Below, in pieces: positions 18,104 through 27,391 of a stretch of 64,000 bases of DNA (position 1 is the first letter of the stretch; each line of letters begins with the position of its first letter). Location: assembly GCA_016712565.1 (NCBI GenBank), contig JADJQU010000003.1:496001-560000 (forward strand), given 5' to 3'. A model generated the notes under the pieces. That model did not search any database. It was not told where the DNA came from and was given only the letters and a program-made list of their open reading frames with translations. A program made the translations under genes and the position numbers. The DNA is from Planctomycetota bacterium. GTDB taxonomy: Bacteria > Planctomycetota > UBA1135 > GCA-002686595.

Positions 18104-20032
18104 GTGCTTCAATGGCCCGGTGTTCATTGCCCGTCCGTGGATCCTCGCCGTCGTGCTGGGGCGGTGGGTCTGCTGCTGACTGTGGCAGCGGGCTGCGCCG
18201 AGGAATCGGCGGAGCCCGTCCCGCTGCAATTGCTGGACCTGCGGCCGCGGGAGCGCAGCAGCGTCTACCTGAACGAGCCCCTGGTGCTGCACTTCTCCAG
18301 CGAACTGGACCGCGCGTCGGTCACGCCCCAGAGCTTCAGCATCACCACCCGCTCGGGCTCTCCCGCCCGCGGTTCGCGCTTCGTGGCGGGCCGTGAGTTG
18401 TCCTTCGTCCCCGACCCGGTGCTCAGCCCGGACCTCTCCGACGGAGGCTTCGTGCCCAACACGACCTACGTGGTCGAACTGGCGGGCTTCCCGCGGGCGG
18501 ACGCCCTGCGGAGCGAGTCAGGCGCCTGCCTCTCGCGCACCCTGCGAATCGAGTTCCGCACCGTGGCCGTGAGCGAGCCGCGCACGGGGTTCATCTTCGA
18601 CGATGCCTCCCCGGACCACGCCAAGCCCCTGCACGTGCTGATGGCCCTGGGGGCCAAGGTGGCTCCCAATCGCACGCGCATGTACTCCGAGACCGGACTC
18701 CAACTGGAGGGAGAGGAGCCCATCGACCCCTCGACCCTCGGCACGGGGGCCTTCGCCCTGGTGCGCGACCTCCCTGGCGGCGGCCGCTCGGAGCATCCGC
18801 TGCGGCCGGTCCTGCGCTCCAACCACAACAAGCACGCCTTTCCCTACCAGGGCACGACGATCCTGAGGCTTGTGCCCCTGACGCGCGTGCCGGAGGGGGA
18901 CGGTTACCGGCTCTCCGTGGATCCGTCCCGGCCCGCCCTGCGCGACTTCTCCGGGCATCCGGTGCCGGTCATCGGGAAGGAATCCCTGAGCCAGCTGACG
19001 ATCAGCGTGCTCGCGGGTCGCGCCGAGGACAGCGCGGGCGAGTACCTGGAGGAGTTCCTCGACACCGCCATGCGATCCAGCCTGCTGGTGCCCGGCGCCG
19101 ACGGCACGGCCCTGTGGTCGAACACGGGGCGGCTCGAGGTGCGCTACCCGGCCTCGGCCGGGGACGGGTCCGACGGCGACGTGGAGTTCGGCCCGGACGA
19201 GCGGCGCTCGGCCCTCGCCGCGGCGCGCTTCCGTGTGCCCGCGGGGGTGGCGAGCACCCTGGACGCGGGAGACGGGGTGTGCGTGCTGGCCTGCCAGGGG
19301 GCCATTGACATCGAAGGGGACCTGCGGCGTGTGGGGGAGGTGGACCAGCTGCCCTTCCCCGAAGTGCGCCCGGGGGAGACCGTCACGGGCTGGCTTGCCC
19401 GACAGGGGAGCCTGGGGCGGCCGGTGACCGTGATCGTGGCCGGCGGAGACCTGCGCATTCGGGGTGAGCTTTCGGTCCCCGGGCCCCTGCTTCTGGTGGC
19501 CGGCGGCCGCGTGCTGCTTTCCCCGGGTCGGATCCGGGTCGGTGGGGCCGAGCCCGTGGGGGTAAGCCACCTGGGGGACCTGGCGGAGCGTGGCTCGCTG
19601 GCTCTCTGGGCCGCCCGCGAGGGGAATCGCGCCCTGACCCGGGTCGCGCCCGCGGCCCTGAAGGTGGATGCGCCCCTGGTGAATCCCCTGGTCCGTCCCC
19701 TGGTGTACGCCGTGCGCTCGAACCCGGTTCCGAGCGAAGGCCGCGCCGTGCGCTGGCTCCCCGCGGACAGCACCCGCGGCCGACACGGCGCCGGTGAATT
19801 CCGAATTCGCTACGCCGGCGAACGCCTGGGCGCCGAAACCTCGCCCTTCGAATCCCCGAATCCCCCCGACCCGCCCCCCGTGGAAGTGGACGACCCGACC
19901 CTGCTCCTGGAGAGCCCCTCCCTGCGCCTGGTGCTCACCTTGAGTGTTCCCGCCGGACCCCGGTCGCCGTCCCTGGCGCCCTGGGATCCGCCCTCGATCG
20001 ACAGCGTTCGCGTGCGGTGGGAGAGCCGGTGA
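18104..20032 (+). CDS. Ig-like lipoprotein, shorter paralogue
   Basis: 642-residue predicted lipoprotein with lipobox AAGC (Cys31 from GTG 18104; GTG 18137 is an alternative start leaving a shorter signal). The N-terminus repeats the Ig-like pattern of its neighbours (YLNEPLVLHFSSELDRASVTP). A later stretch (VIVAGGDLRIRGELSVPG) matches the beta-helix-like pattern of the genes at 14565 and 32178, but the glycine-rich blocks are missing. The stop overlaps the pilD start by four bases (GTGA). This suggests translational coupling to pilus biogenesis. Confidence 0.78.
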   Translation: MLQWPGVHCPSVDPRRRAGAVGLLLTVAAGCAEESAEPVPLQLLDLRPRERSSVYLNEPLVLHFSSELDRASVTPQSFSITTRSGSPARGSRFVAGRELSFVPDPVLSPDLSDGGFVPNTTYVVELAGFPRADALRSESGACLSRTLRIEFRTVAVSEPRTGFIFDDASPDHAKPLHVLMALGAKVAPNRTRMYSETGLQLEGEEPIDPSTLGTGAFALVRDLPGGGRSEHPLRPVLRSNHNKHAFPYQGTTILRLVPLTRVPEGDGYRLSVDPSRPALRDFSGHPVPVIGKESLSQLTISVLAGRAEDSAGEYLEEFLDTAMRSSLLVPGADGTALWSNTGRLEVRYPASAGDGSDGDVEFGPDERRSALAAARFRVPAGVASTLDAGDGVCVLACQGAIDIEGDLRRVGEVDQLPFPEVRPGETVTGWLARQGSLGRPVTVIVAGGDLRIRGELSVPGPLLLVAGGRVLLSPGRIRVGGAEPVGVSHLGDLAERGSLALWAAREGNRALTRVAPAALKVDAPLVNPLVRPLVYAVRSNPVPSEGRAVRWLPADSTRGRHGAGEFRIRYAGERLGAETSPFESPNPPDPPPVEVDDPTLLLESPSLRLVLTLSVPAGPRSPSLAPWDPPSIDSVRVRWESR

Positions 20033-20949
20033 ACCTGCTGGAACTCGCGCCCCCGATGCAGTGGATCTGGTGGGGAGGGATGGGCCTCTTCGTGGGCTCC
20101 TTCCTGAACGTGGCGATTCACCGCCTGCCGCGACCGGGCATGACCGTCTCCAAGCCGCGGCGTTCCCAGTGCCCGAGCTGTGCCCGGGGCCTGACCTGGA
20201 AGGAGAACGTGCCGTTGCTCTCCTGGCTGGTGCAAGGGGGGCGTTGTCGCGGTTGCGGGTGGCGCATCCCCTGGCGCTACCCCCTGGTGGAACTCCTGAC
20301 GGCCCTGCTCTGGTTTCTGGCCGCCTGGATGAGCCCGGCAGGGGACTGGCCCCTGGTCCTGGCGCGAGTGGTGGTGCTTTCGGGCCTGGTGGTGGCCACC
20401 TTCGTGGACTTCGAGCACTTCGAGATCCCCGATGAGGTGTCCATCGGCGGCATGGTGCTCGCCCCCCTGGCGAGCCTGCTGGTCCCCGAACTCCACCGGG
20501 CCACCTCCCTCTCGCGGCTCCTGGGGCAGGCCGGAGAGGTGGACCGTTGGAGCGCCCTGGTGGGAAGCCTGGTGGGCGTGGCCATCGGTGGAGGGGTGCT
20601 GCTCGGCATCGGATGGCTGGGCAAGCTCCTGTTCCGCCGCGAGGCCATGGGCCTGGGGGACGTCAAGCTGCTGGCGGCCGCGGGGGGATTCGTCGGGCCC
20701 GGAGGGGCCCTGGCGGCCCTGGTCCTGGGTTCGGTCGTGGCCTCGGTGGCGGGGGTGCTCAATGTGGCGCGCTTCTACTGCCTCTCGCGCGGCCGGGTTT
20801 CCCGGCGTGGGGCGCGCAAGTCCGTCGGTCGATCCCTGGCCTCGGCGCGGATCGCGGGACGCTACTTGCCCTTCGGCCCCTACCTCGCCTTGGGTATTGG
20901 AATCGTGCTTCTGGCCTGGAATCATGTCGTGCGTTGGCTCCCCATCTAG
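20029..20949 (+). CDS. pilD: Prepilin peptidase / N-methyltransferase
   Basis: Inner-membrane aspartic protease (family A24) that cleaves prepilins at Gly/Phe and methylates the new N-terminus. The start GTG 20029 overlaps the previous stop as GTGA and has GGGAGAG just upstream. The cytoplasmic zinc region has CPSC (48-51) and CRGC (73-76), marking the bifunctional form. The catalytic aspartates are D127 (VDFEHFEIPD) and D211 (GLGDVK). About eight membrane segments are visible. The expected length (about 290 residues) is met at 306. Its substrate is very likely the prepilin at 29176. Confidence 0.94.
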   Translation: MNLLELAPPMQWIWWGGMGLFVGSFLNVAIHRLPRPGMTVSKPRRSQCPSCARGLTWKENVPLLSWLVQGGRCRGCGWRIPWRYPLVELLTALLWFLAAWMSPAGDWPLVLARVVVLSGLVVATFVDFEHFEIPDEVSIGGMVLAPLASLLVPELHRATSLSRLLGQAGEVDRWSALVGSLVGVAIGGGVLLGIGWLGKLLFRREAMGLGDVKLLAAAGGFVGPGGALAALVLGSVVASVAGVLNVARFYCLSRGRVSRRGARKSVGRSLASARIAGRYLPFGPYLALGIGIVLLAWNHVVRWLPI

Positions 20950-21099
20950 CGCACCGGCGCGCGGGGATCCGACGCCTCTTCGACCGCGAAGAGCACCGTA
21001 TTTCGCGCGCTCGTCCACCGGCCTGATGCACCACGCAACTCCTTCCGGAACGCGTCGCGCGAGTTCCCTTTCGGCACGAACCTTCCAGGACGACCACCG

Positions 21100-21789
21100 A
21101 TGACACTCGGCCACAAGCACACCTGTTTCGCGGGCCTCGCGCTCGCCCTCGCGCTGTTCTCCAGCGCGTGCCAGACCGACCGCGCTTTCCGCGACGGCTA
21201 CGAGGAGCAAAGCGCGGAGAACAAGCGCCTGCGCGAGGAGCGCGCCCAGCTCAAGGGCGACCTGCGCGACCTCGCCTACCAGAAGGAGTCCATGGAGCAC
21301 GCGCTGGCCGAGGCCAACGCCAAGCTCCTGGAAGCGCCCCACCGCGACACGTCGGCCAATGCCAAGCAGTTCCCCGAGCTGGACGCCGCGGGAGTCGGCT
21401 ACGGACTGCGCGACGGCGAGATGGTGCTGACCATGTCGTCGGACGTGACCTTCTCCTCGGGCAAGGCCGAACTCTCCAAGACCGGCCGCGCCGCGCTCAC
21501 CAGCGTCGCCAAGGCGCTGACCCGCGAGTACCCGAACGCGGAGTACTGGATCGTGGGCCACACGGACACCGACCCGATCAACAAGGCCAAGTTCGAAACG
21601 AATCGCGACCTGTCGATCGCGCGCGCCATGGCCGTGCTGCACTACCTGGTGGAGGAGACCGGCGTGCCGGACGAACAGTGCATGGTCGCGGGCTGGAGCA
21701 TGTACCGTCCGGTCTCGGCGGGCAGCGGCAAGGAGAACAAGTCCAAGAACCGCCGAGTGGAAATCGTGGTGCGCAAGTCGCCGAAGTAG
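21100..21789 (+). CDS. OmpA/Pal-family peptidoglycan-associated lipoprotein
   Basis: 229-residue lipoprotein with lipobox SSAC (Cys24). A short predicted coiled coil (about 30-75, rich in Glu/Arg/Lys/Gln) is followed by an OmpA C-terminal domain (about 105-225). That domain carries the peptidoglycan-binding pattern (VTFSSGKAEL, GHTDTDPI, NRDLSIARA, NRRVEIVV). It should anchor the outer membrane to the cell wall. The presence of this domain supports a diderm envelope with peptidoglycan. A hairpin directly follows the stop. Confidence 0.9.
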   Translation: MTLGHKHTCFAGLALALALFSSACQTDRAFRDGYEEQSAENKRLREERAQLKGDLRDLAYQKESMEHALAEANAKLLEAPHRDTSANAKQFPELDAAGVGYGLRDGEMVLTMSSDVTFSSGKAELSKTGRAALTSVAKALTREYPNAEYWIVGHTDTDPINKAKFETNRDLSIARAMAVLHYLVEETGVPDEQCMVAGWSMYRPVSAGSGKENKSKNRRVEIVVRKSPK

Positions 21790-21794
21790 GACCT

Positions 21795-21818
21795 AGTTCG
21801 TAGCGGCGTCTACGAACT
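21795..21818 (+). terminator. Perfect 9-bp hairpin after the OmpA-like gene
   Basis: AGTTCGTAG and CTACGAACT pair around a 6-base loop, beginning 6 bases after the stop codon. There is no T-run, but position and stem quality suggest a transcript end. Confidence 0.5.
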
Positions 21819-22064
21819 CGGCACCCCCAGTCCACGTCCCCGGTCTTCCGCGAGCCTGCTCGCGCGGAGGATCGGGGACGCTCCATTTCGGCCGGCCGCG
21901 GGATTCCGCGCCCGCCGGCTCCAGCGCGCCATCGGCTCCCTTGGACTCGCGCGATCGCAGTGCCGAAACGGCCCTCGCCGACGTACCATGCAGGCCCGTC
22001 GGACGCCCGGCGAAACCTCTTCGCCGCGCCGCGACGGAACGACACCGCGAAACCCGAGGTCCCC

Positions 22065-24086
22065 ATGGGCAGCAGCGCACTCGAGGCCATCCGCAACATT
22101 GCTTTCGTCGGGCATCCCTCCGCCGGCAAGACGACCCTGGTGGATGCCCTGGCGTACCAGATGAAGGTGGTGGACAAGCGTCCGTCCGTGGCCGAGAAGC
22201 GCAGTCTGTGCGACACGGAGCCCGAAGCCCAGGACAAGGGCCACACGCTGCAGGCCACCCTGGTTCAGGTCGAGCAGGCGGGCGTCGAATACACGTTCAT
22301 CGACACGCCGGGCTATCCCGATTTCATCGCCGACGCCCAAGCCTGCATCTCGGCCGCCGACCTGGTGGTCGGCGTGGTCAGCGCCGCGAGCGGCGTGACC
22401 CACAACCTCAAGCGCAAGCTGGAGCTCGCCGCCGCCCAGGGTCGCGCGCGGGCCATCGTGATCACCCATCTCGACGGCGAAAACGCCGATTTCGACGCCC
22501 TGGTGCGCGACCTGCGGACCCAGGTGGGCGAAGTGTGCGTGCCCGTGCTGGTGCCCGACAGGAGCGGCCGCGGCATGAGCGAGGTGCACACGATCTTCAC
22601 CGACGGAGGTTCCGGGTGGCGGGCGCAGCTGATGGACCGGATCATGGACGGCTGCGAGGACGAGGCCGTGGTCGCGCGCTACCTCGAAACCGAGACCCTG
22701 ACCGAGGACGACCTGCGGGCGAACATCCCCGGCGCCATGGCCAAGGGCAAGCTCGTGCCGGTGCTGGCGGTCCATCCAGCCACGGGGCTGGGCGTCGACA
22801 AGCTGCTCGACTTCCTGCACGACTTCGCTCCCCATGCGGGCACGCTGCCGCGGCGCACCTCGGCCGGGGAGCCCATCGCGCCCGACCCCGAGGGCCCGCT
22901 CGCGGCGCAGGTGTTCCTGGTCCGATCCGACGCCCACGTGGGCAAGTTGGTGGTGGCGCGCATGCTGCGCGGCACGCTGCATTCCCACGACACGCTGATC
23001 GGACCCAAGTCGCCCGATCGCGGCGAGAAACTGGGCGGCCTGTTCCACCTCGTGGGCGGCAAGCGTCGCGACCCGATCGAAGTGGCGAGGCCCGGACAGA
23101 TCGTGGCCCTGACCAAGATCGAGCACGCCCATTACGGCGAGTGCCTGACCCATGCGGGCGGCGAACCGATCACGGTGGCCCTGCCGCCGATGCCGACCCC
23201 CATGGTGGCCCTGGCCGTGGTGCCCAAGAGCCGCAACGACGAGCAGAAGATCGGCGAGGCGCTGCACAAGCTCGCCGCTGAGGATCCGACGTTCCTGTCG
23301 AATTTCGATTCCCAGACCCACGAACTCGTCGTGCGCGGCATGAGCGAGCTGCACCTGCAAATCATGGAGATGCGCCTCAAGCGCCGCCACGGCGTGGAGA
23401 TCACCACGCACGTGCCTCGCGTGCACTACAAGGAGACGATCACGCGCCCCGCCGAGGGACAGTATCGCCACAAGAAGCAAACCGGCGGCCGCGGCCAATT
23501 CGCCGAATGCCACGTGCGCGTGCGGCCGCTCTCCAAGGGCGAGGGGCTGCGCTTCACCGACGCCATCGTCGGCGGATCGATCCCCCGCAATCTGATCCCG
23601 GCGGTGGAGAAGGGCATGCGCGACCTGGCCCACAAGGGCGTGCTGACCCATAGCGAGGTGGTGGACCTCGACTTCGAGGTGCACGACGGCAAGTACCACG
23701 ACGTGGATTCGGACGAAGCCTCCTTCAAGATCGCCGGCGCGCGCGCCTTCATGGACGCCTTCAAGAAGGCCGGCCCCGTGCTCCTCGAACCGGTGATGGA
23801 GCTCGTGATCTCGATCCCCACCGAGCACGCCGGCACGGTCTTCTCCGACCTCACCAGCCACCGCCGGGGACAGGTGATCGACCAGTGGAACGAGGCCGAC
23901 GGGGCCTTGACGGTGATCAAGGCCCTGGCCCCGCTCTCCACCGTGCAGACCTACCAGCGGGACCTGAAGTCCCAGACCGCGGGGGAAGGCTCCTACGTGA
24001 TGAGCTTGCACGACTACTCCCCGGTGCCCGCCCAGGAGCAGGCCAGGATCCTGGTGCAGTTCTCGCGCAAGCACGAGGAAGACTGA
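22065..24086 (+). CDS. EF-G-like translational GTPase (EF-G paralogue)
   Basis: 673-residue protein of the EF-G/TetM-like GTPase family. ATG 22065 is chosen because the G domain begins immediately (IRNIAFVGHPSAGKTTL); the frame upstream to 21960 has no homology. G3 is DTPGYPDF. G4 reads THLD instead of NKxD. The switch I segment around residue 55 (AQDKGHTLQ) replaces the usual RGITI sequence of canonical EF-G. Domains III-V are recognisable (HELVVRGMSELHLQIM; KKQTGGRGQFAECHVRV; PVMELVISIP). These changes place it among EF-G-like paralogues rather than the main elongation factor, with a role in recycling, stress or quality control unproven. A short palindrome (24095-24111) follows the stop. 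Confidence 0.88.
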   Translation: MGSSALEAIRNIAFVGHPSAGKTTLVDALAYQMKVVDKRPSVAEKRSLCDTEPEAQDKGHTLQATLVQVEQAGVEYTFIDTPGYPDFIADAQACISAADLVVGVVSAASGVTHNLKRKLELAAAQGRARAIVITHLDGENADFDALVRDLRTQVGEVCVPVLVPDRSGRGMSEVHTIFTDGGSGWRAQLMDRIMDGCEDEAVVARYLETETLTEDDLRANIPGAMAKGKLVPVLAVHPATGLGVDKLLDFLHDFAPHAGTLPRRTSAGEPIAPDPEGPLAAQVFLVRSDAHVGKLVVARMLRGTLHSHDTLIGPKSPDRGEKLGGLFHLVGGKRRDPIEVARPGQIVALTKIEHAHYGECLTHAGGEPITVALPPMPTPMVALAVVPKSRNDEQKIGEALHKLAAEDPTFLSNFDSQTHELVVRGMSELHLQIMEMRLKRRHGVEITTHVPRVHYKETITRPAEGQYRHKKQTGGRGQFAECHVRVRPLSKGEGLRFTDAIVGGSIPRNLIPAVEKGMRDLAHKGVLTHSEVVDLDFEVHDGKYHDVDSDEASFKIAGARAFMDAFKKAGPVLLEPVMELVISIPTEHAGTVFSDLTSHRRGQVIDQWNEADGALTVIKALAPLSTVQTYQRDLKSQTAGEGSYVMSLHDYSPVPAQEQARILVQFSRKHEED

Positions 24087-24602
24087 CCCGGAGGGCGCCG
24101 GTCCGGCGCCGTCGGGCTGGGGGCCGCCCCCCTCGACCCGGCCGCTGCCCCCCGGGGGGCGGCGGCTCTCGCTCCGTGAATGGGGTGCGATGTGCGCGGC
24201 GGTCCGCGCAGGCCCGCCGCCCGCTCCTGCCGGGCCTGAGCTGCGTTTCCGAAAACCGGGCCGGGGTTCGCCCGCCGCCCCGCCGGGCACGGGCGGCCGG
24301 CCTCCGACCGCAACGCACCGGGAACTTCCTTCGCGGTCCTGACCGGCCGGGGGCCCTGGAGGGGTGCCTCGCTCCCCAGCCAGGGGAGCTCCGTTCCCCA
24401 TCCCCGAGGCCTGGCGGGGGGCCCGGGACCCGGATCTGGGGAATCCGACACGCCTCTGGGGCCGCCCCGAGGGGCCCGGTCGGCCAGCCGCACGCGCTTC
24501 GGAGCGGCCCGTAGAGGGAGCCCGGCCGGGGGCGTCCCGGATCCCCCACGAGCAGGGGCCGTGCTCCAGTCGGCCCCGACCTCCGGCCGATGTACGCGTC
24601 CC
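24087..24602 (+). other. Gene-free 0.5-kb spacer before pilT
   Basis: Very GC-rich, with no frame of convincing composition. A palindrome at 24095-24111 (GGCGCC arms around 5 bases) may end the EF-G-like transcript. The remainder presumably holds the pilT-pilB-pilC promoter, but no clear -35/-10 pair is visible. Confidence 0.4.
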
Positions 24603-25667
24603 ATGATCACGATGGAAGAACTGCTGGCGCTCCTCATTCGCCAGGGCGGGTCCGACCTGCACATCACCGTGGCCTCACCGCCGCGCATCCGCGTCGATGG
24701 CGTGCTGCTGCCGGTGGAATGCCCGGCGCTCTCGCCCGACGACACCCGGCGGCTTGCCACGAGTGTGCTCACGTCGGACCAGATCGCGAAGCTCGATCGC
24801 GAGCTGGAGCTCGACTGCTCCTTCGGTCTCTCCGACCAGGGCCGCTTTCGGGCCAACATCTTCCACCAGCAGGGCGCCGTCGCCGCGGTGATGCGTCTGA
24901 TTCCGACGAAAATCGCCACCTTCGAGCAGCTGGGCCTGCCGCGCCAGGTCTGCGAGCGCATTTGTTCCCTGCGCTCGGGACTGGTGCTCGTCACCGGATC
25001 CACGGGCTCGGGCAAGTCCACCTCGCTGGCGTCGATGATCAACCACATCAACCAGACGCACCAGGGCCACATCGTGACCATCGAGGACCCGGTGGAATTC
25101 ACGCACGTGCACAAGCAGTGCCTGATCACCCAACGCGAGGTCGGCGGCGACACCCAGTCGTTCAACAAGGCGCTCAAGAGCGTGTTGCGCCAGGACCCCG
25201 ACGTGGTGCTGATCGGTGAAATGCGCGACTTCGAGACGATCGAGGCGGCGCTGACCCTGGCCGAGACGGGTCACCTGACCTTCGGCACCCTGCACACCTC
25301 CGACGCGGTGCAGACGATCAACCGCATCGTCGACGTGTTTCCCTCGCACCAGCAGCAGCAGGTGCGCACTCAGCTCGCCTTCACGCTCGAAGCGGTCGTC
25401 AGCCAGCAACTGCTCCCCATGGCCTCGGGCCGGGGCCGGGCCATGGCGGCGGAGATGCTGATCTGCAACCCCGCCGTGCGGGCGCTGGTCCGCGAGAACA
25501 AGGCTCACCAGATCTACTCCCAGATCCAGACCGGGCAGCGCCTGGGCATGCGCACCATGGCCGCTTCGCTGGCCGACCTGGTGAGGAGCGGCAAGGTGCG
25601 CATGGACGACGCGGACCGCGCGGTCTCCGACCCGGCCGAATTGAGAAACCTGTTGCGGGCCGCCTGA
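24603..25667 (+). CDS. pilT: Type IV pilus retraction ATPase PilT
   Basis: Cytoplasmic hexameric ATPase that depolymerises pili. From ATG 24603 it has 354 residues, the standard PilT size (ATG 24612 is a close alternative). All landmarks are canonical: GGSDLHITVASPPRIR at the N-terminus, Walker A GSTGSGKST at about 138, Walker B VVLIGEMRD at about 205, and His box HLTFGTLHT. The C-terminal AVRALVRENKAHQIYSQIQTG matches the retraction motif AIRNLIRE...IQTG. It is the first gene of pilT-pilB-pilC, with pilB starting 3 bases after the stop. Confidence 0.95.
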   Translation: MITMEELLALLIRQGGSDLHITVASPPRIRVDGVLLPVECPALSPDDTRRLATSVLTSDQIAKLDRELELDCSFGLSDQGRFRANIFHQQGAVAAVMRLIPTKIATFEQLGLPRQVCERICSLRSGLVLVTGSTGSGKSTSLASMINHINQTHQGHIVTIEDPVEFTHVHKQCLITQREVGGDTQSFNKALKSVLRQDPDVVLIGEMRDFETIEAALTLAETGHLTFGTLHTSDAVQTINRIVDVFPSHQQQQVRTQLAFTLEAVVSQQLLPMASGRGRAMAAEMLICNPAVRALVRENKAHQIYSQIQTGQRLGMRTMAASLADLVRSGKVRMDDADRAVSDPAELRNLLRAA

Positions 25668-25670
25668 CCC

Positions 25671-27371
25671 ATGGTGCGCGTCTCCGGCAAGATTCGCCGC
25701 CTGCTGGTCGACGCGGGCCTGGTGAGCGACGAGGACTGGGCAGCCGCGCGCGAGCGCGGAGGCCAGCCCCTCGCCACGCTCCTCAGCCAGGGCGCCCTGA
25801 CCGAGACGGCGCTGCTCGCCACACTGGGCTCCGCGGCCGGCGTGGCGCCGGTGGACATGTCGCGCATGCGGCCGGATCCGAATGCGCTGGCCCTGATTCC
25901 CCAGGACATGTGCTTGGAGCACGGGATCCTGCCCCTGGCCAAGAACGACGACATCCTGACCATCGTCATCAGCGATCCGTTCGACGTGCTCCTGCTCGAC
26001 GACCTCAAGCGCCTGACGCGTTGCAGCGTGCGCACCGTGCTGTCGCACCCGGCGGCCATCAAGACCGCCAGCGACACGCTGTTCGACACAGGCTCGCGCC
26101 AAGTGGACGACCTGCTCGGGTCGGTGTCCGGCAACGAAGTCGAGGTGGCGGTCGAGCAGGAACAGGAGAACATCGAGGCTGCCGCGGTCAGCTCCGAGGA
26201 TGCCCCGGCGGTCAAGTTGATGAACTTGATCATCCTGCGCGGGCTCAAGGAGAAGGCCAGCGACATCCACATCGAGCCGGGCGAATCGGCGATGCGCGTT
26301 CGCTACCGCGTCGACGGCGCCATGTACGAGGCCCTGCGACCGCCGACCACCATCGGCCCCGCGTTGCTCTCGCGCCTCAAGATCATGTCCTCGCTGGACA
26401 TCGCCGAGCGCTTCGCGCCCCAGGACGGCAAGTTCCAGATCCGCTTCGAGAACCGCAAGATCGACTTCCGTTTGTCGATCCTGCCGGTAGTCGGCGGAGA
26501 GAAGGCCGTGATGCGGATCCTCGACACCGGATCCATGTCGCTCAAGCTCGATTCGCTGGGCTACGAGCAAAAGACCCTCGACGACATCAAGCGCGCCTCC
26601 AACGCCGCCTACGGCATGCTGCTGCTCACCGGGCCCACGGGCTCGGGCAAGTCGACCACGCTCTACTCTTGCATCAAGGAAGTGGCCACGCCCGACGTCA
26701 ACGTGGTCACGGTCGAAGATCCCGTGGAATACCGCATGGACGGCATCAACCAGGTGCCGGTCAATCCCAAGCGGGGCATGACCTTCGCCGGCGCGCTGCG
26801 CTCGATCCTGCGCCAAGACCCCGACATCGTGCTGGTGGGCGAAATCCGCGACACCGAGACGGCCGACATCGCGGTCAAGGCGGCTCTCACGGGTCACCTC
26901 GTGCTCTCCACGCTGCACACCAACGACGCGGCGACGACGATCACCCGCCTCGTGGACATGGGCATCGACCCCTTCATGGTCTCGAGCTCGCTCTTGTGCA
27001 TCGGCGCCCAGCGTCTGGCGCGCAAGCTCTGCCTGCACTGCCGCATCAAGCTCGAGGCCCTGCCCAAGGACGAACTGCTGTCCGTGGGTTACCTGGAGCC
27101 TGAGATCGAGGCGTTGGAGATCTGGGGACCCAACCCCGAGGGCTGCCAGCGCTGCAAGGACGGCTACAAAGGGCGCTTCGCGATCCTCGAGACCCTGTAC
27201 CTCGAGGGCGAACTCAAACGCATGGTCGTCGAGCGCCGCTCCGCCATGGAAATCAAGACTGCCGCCATGCGACTGGGGATGCTCACTCTCCGGCGCGTGG
27301 GGCTGCTCAACGTCGCGCGCGGCAAGACCTCCCTGGAGGAGGTTCTGCGCACCACGTTGGACGACAAGTAA
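25671..27371 (+). CDS. pilB: Type IV pilus assembly ATPase PilB (GspE family)
   Basis: Assembly ATPase that drives pilin polymerisation. It has 566 residues with the full architecture. An N-terminal GspE/MshEN domain (about 5-130) is followed by the N2 domain (KASDIHIEPGESAMRVRYRVDG). Walker A is GPTGSGKSTT at about 320, Walker B is IVLVGEIRD and the His box is HLVLSTLHTNDAATT. A tetracysteine zinc site reads CLHC and CQRC. It sits between pilT and pilC with minimal spacing, so one operon is expected. Confidence 0.95.
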   Translation: MVRVSGKIRRLLVDAGLVSDEDWAAARERGGQPLATLLSQGALTETALLATLGSAAGVAPVDMSRMRPDPNALALIPQDMCLEHGILPLAKNDDILTIVISDPFDVLLLDDLKRLTRCSVRTVLSHPAAIKTASDTLFDTGSRQVDDLLGSVSGNEVEVAVEQEQENIEAAAVSSEDAPAVKLMNLIILRGLKEKASDIHIEPGESAMRVRYRVDGAMYEALRPPTTIGPALLSRLKIMSSLDIAERFAPQDGKFQIRFENRKIDFRLSILPVVGGEKAVMRILDTGSMSLKLDSLGYEQKTLDDIKRASNAAYGMLLLTGPTGSGKSTTLYSCIKEVATPDVNVVTVEDPVEYRMDGINQVPVNPKRGMTFAGALRSILRQDPDIVLVGEIRDTETADIAVKAALTGHLVLSTLHTNDAATTITRLVDMGIDPFMVSSSLLCIGAQRLARKLCLHCRIKLEALPKDELLSVGYLEPEIEALEIWGPNPEGCQRCKDGYKGRFAILETLYLEGELKRMVVERRSAMEIKTAAMRLGMLTLRRVGLLNVARGKTSLEEVLRTTLDDK

Positions 27372-27391
27372 GCCCCAACACCGAGGGAAAC

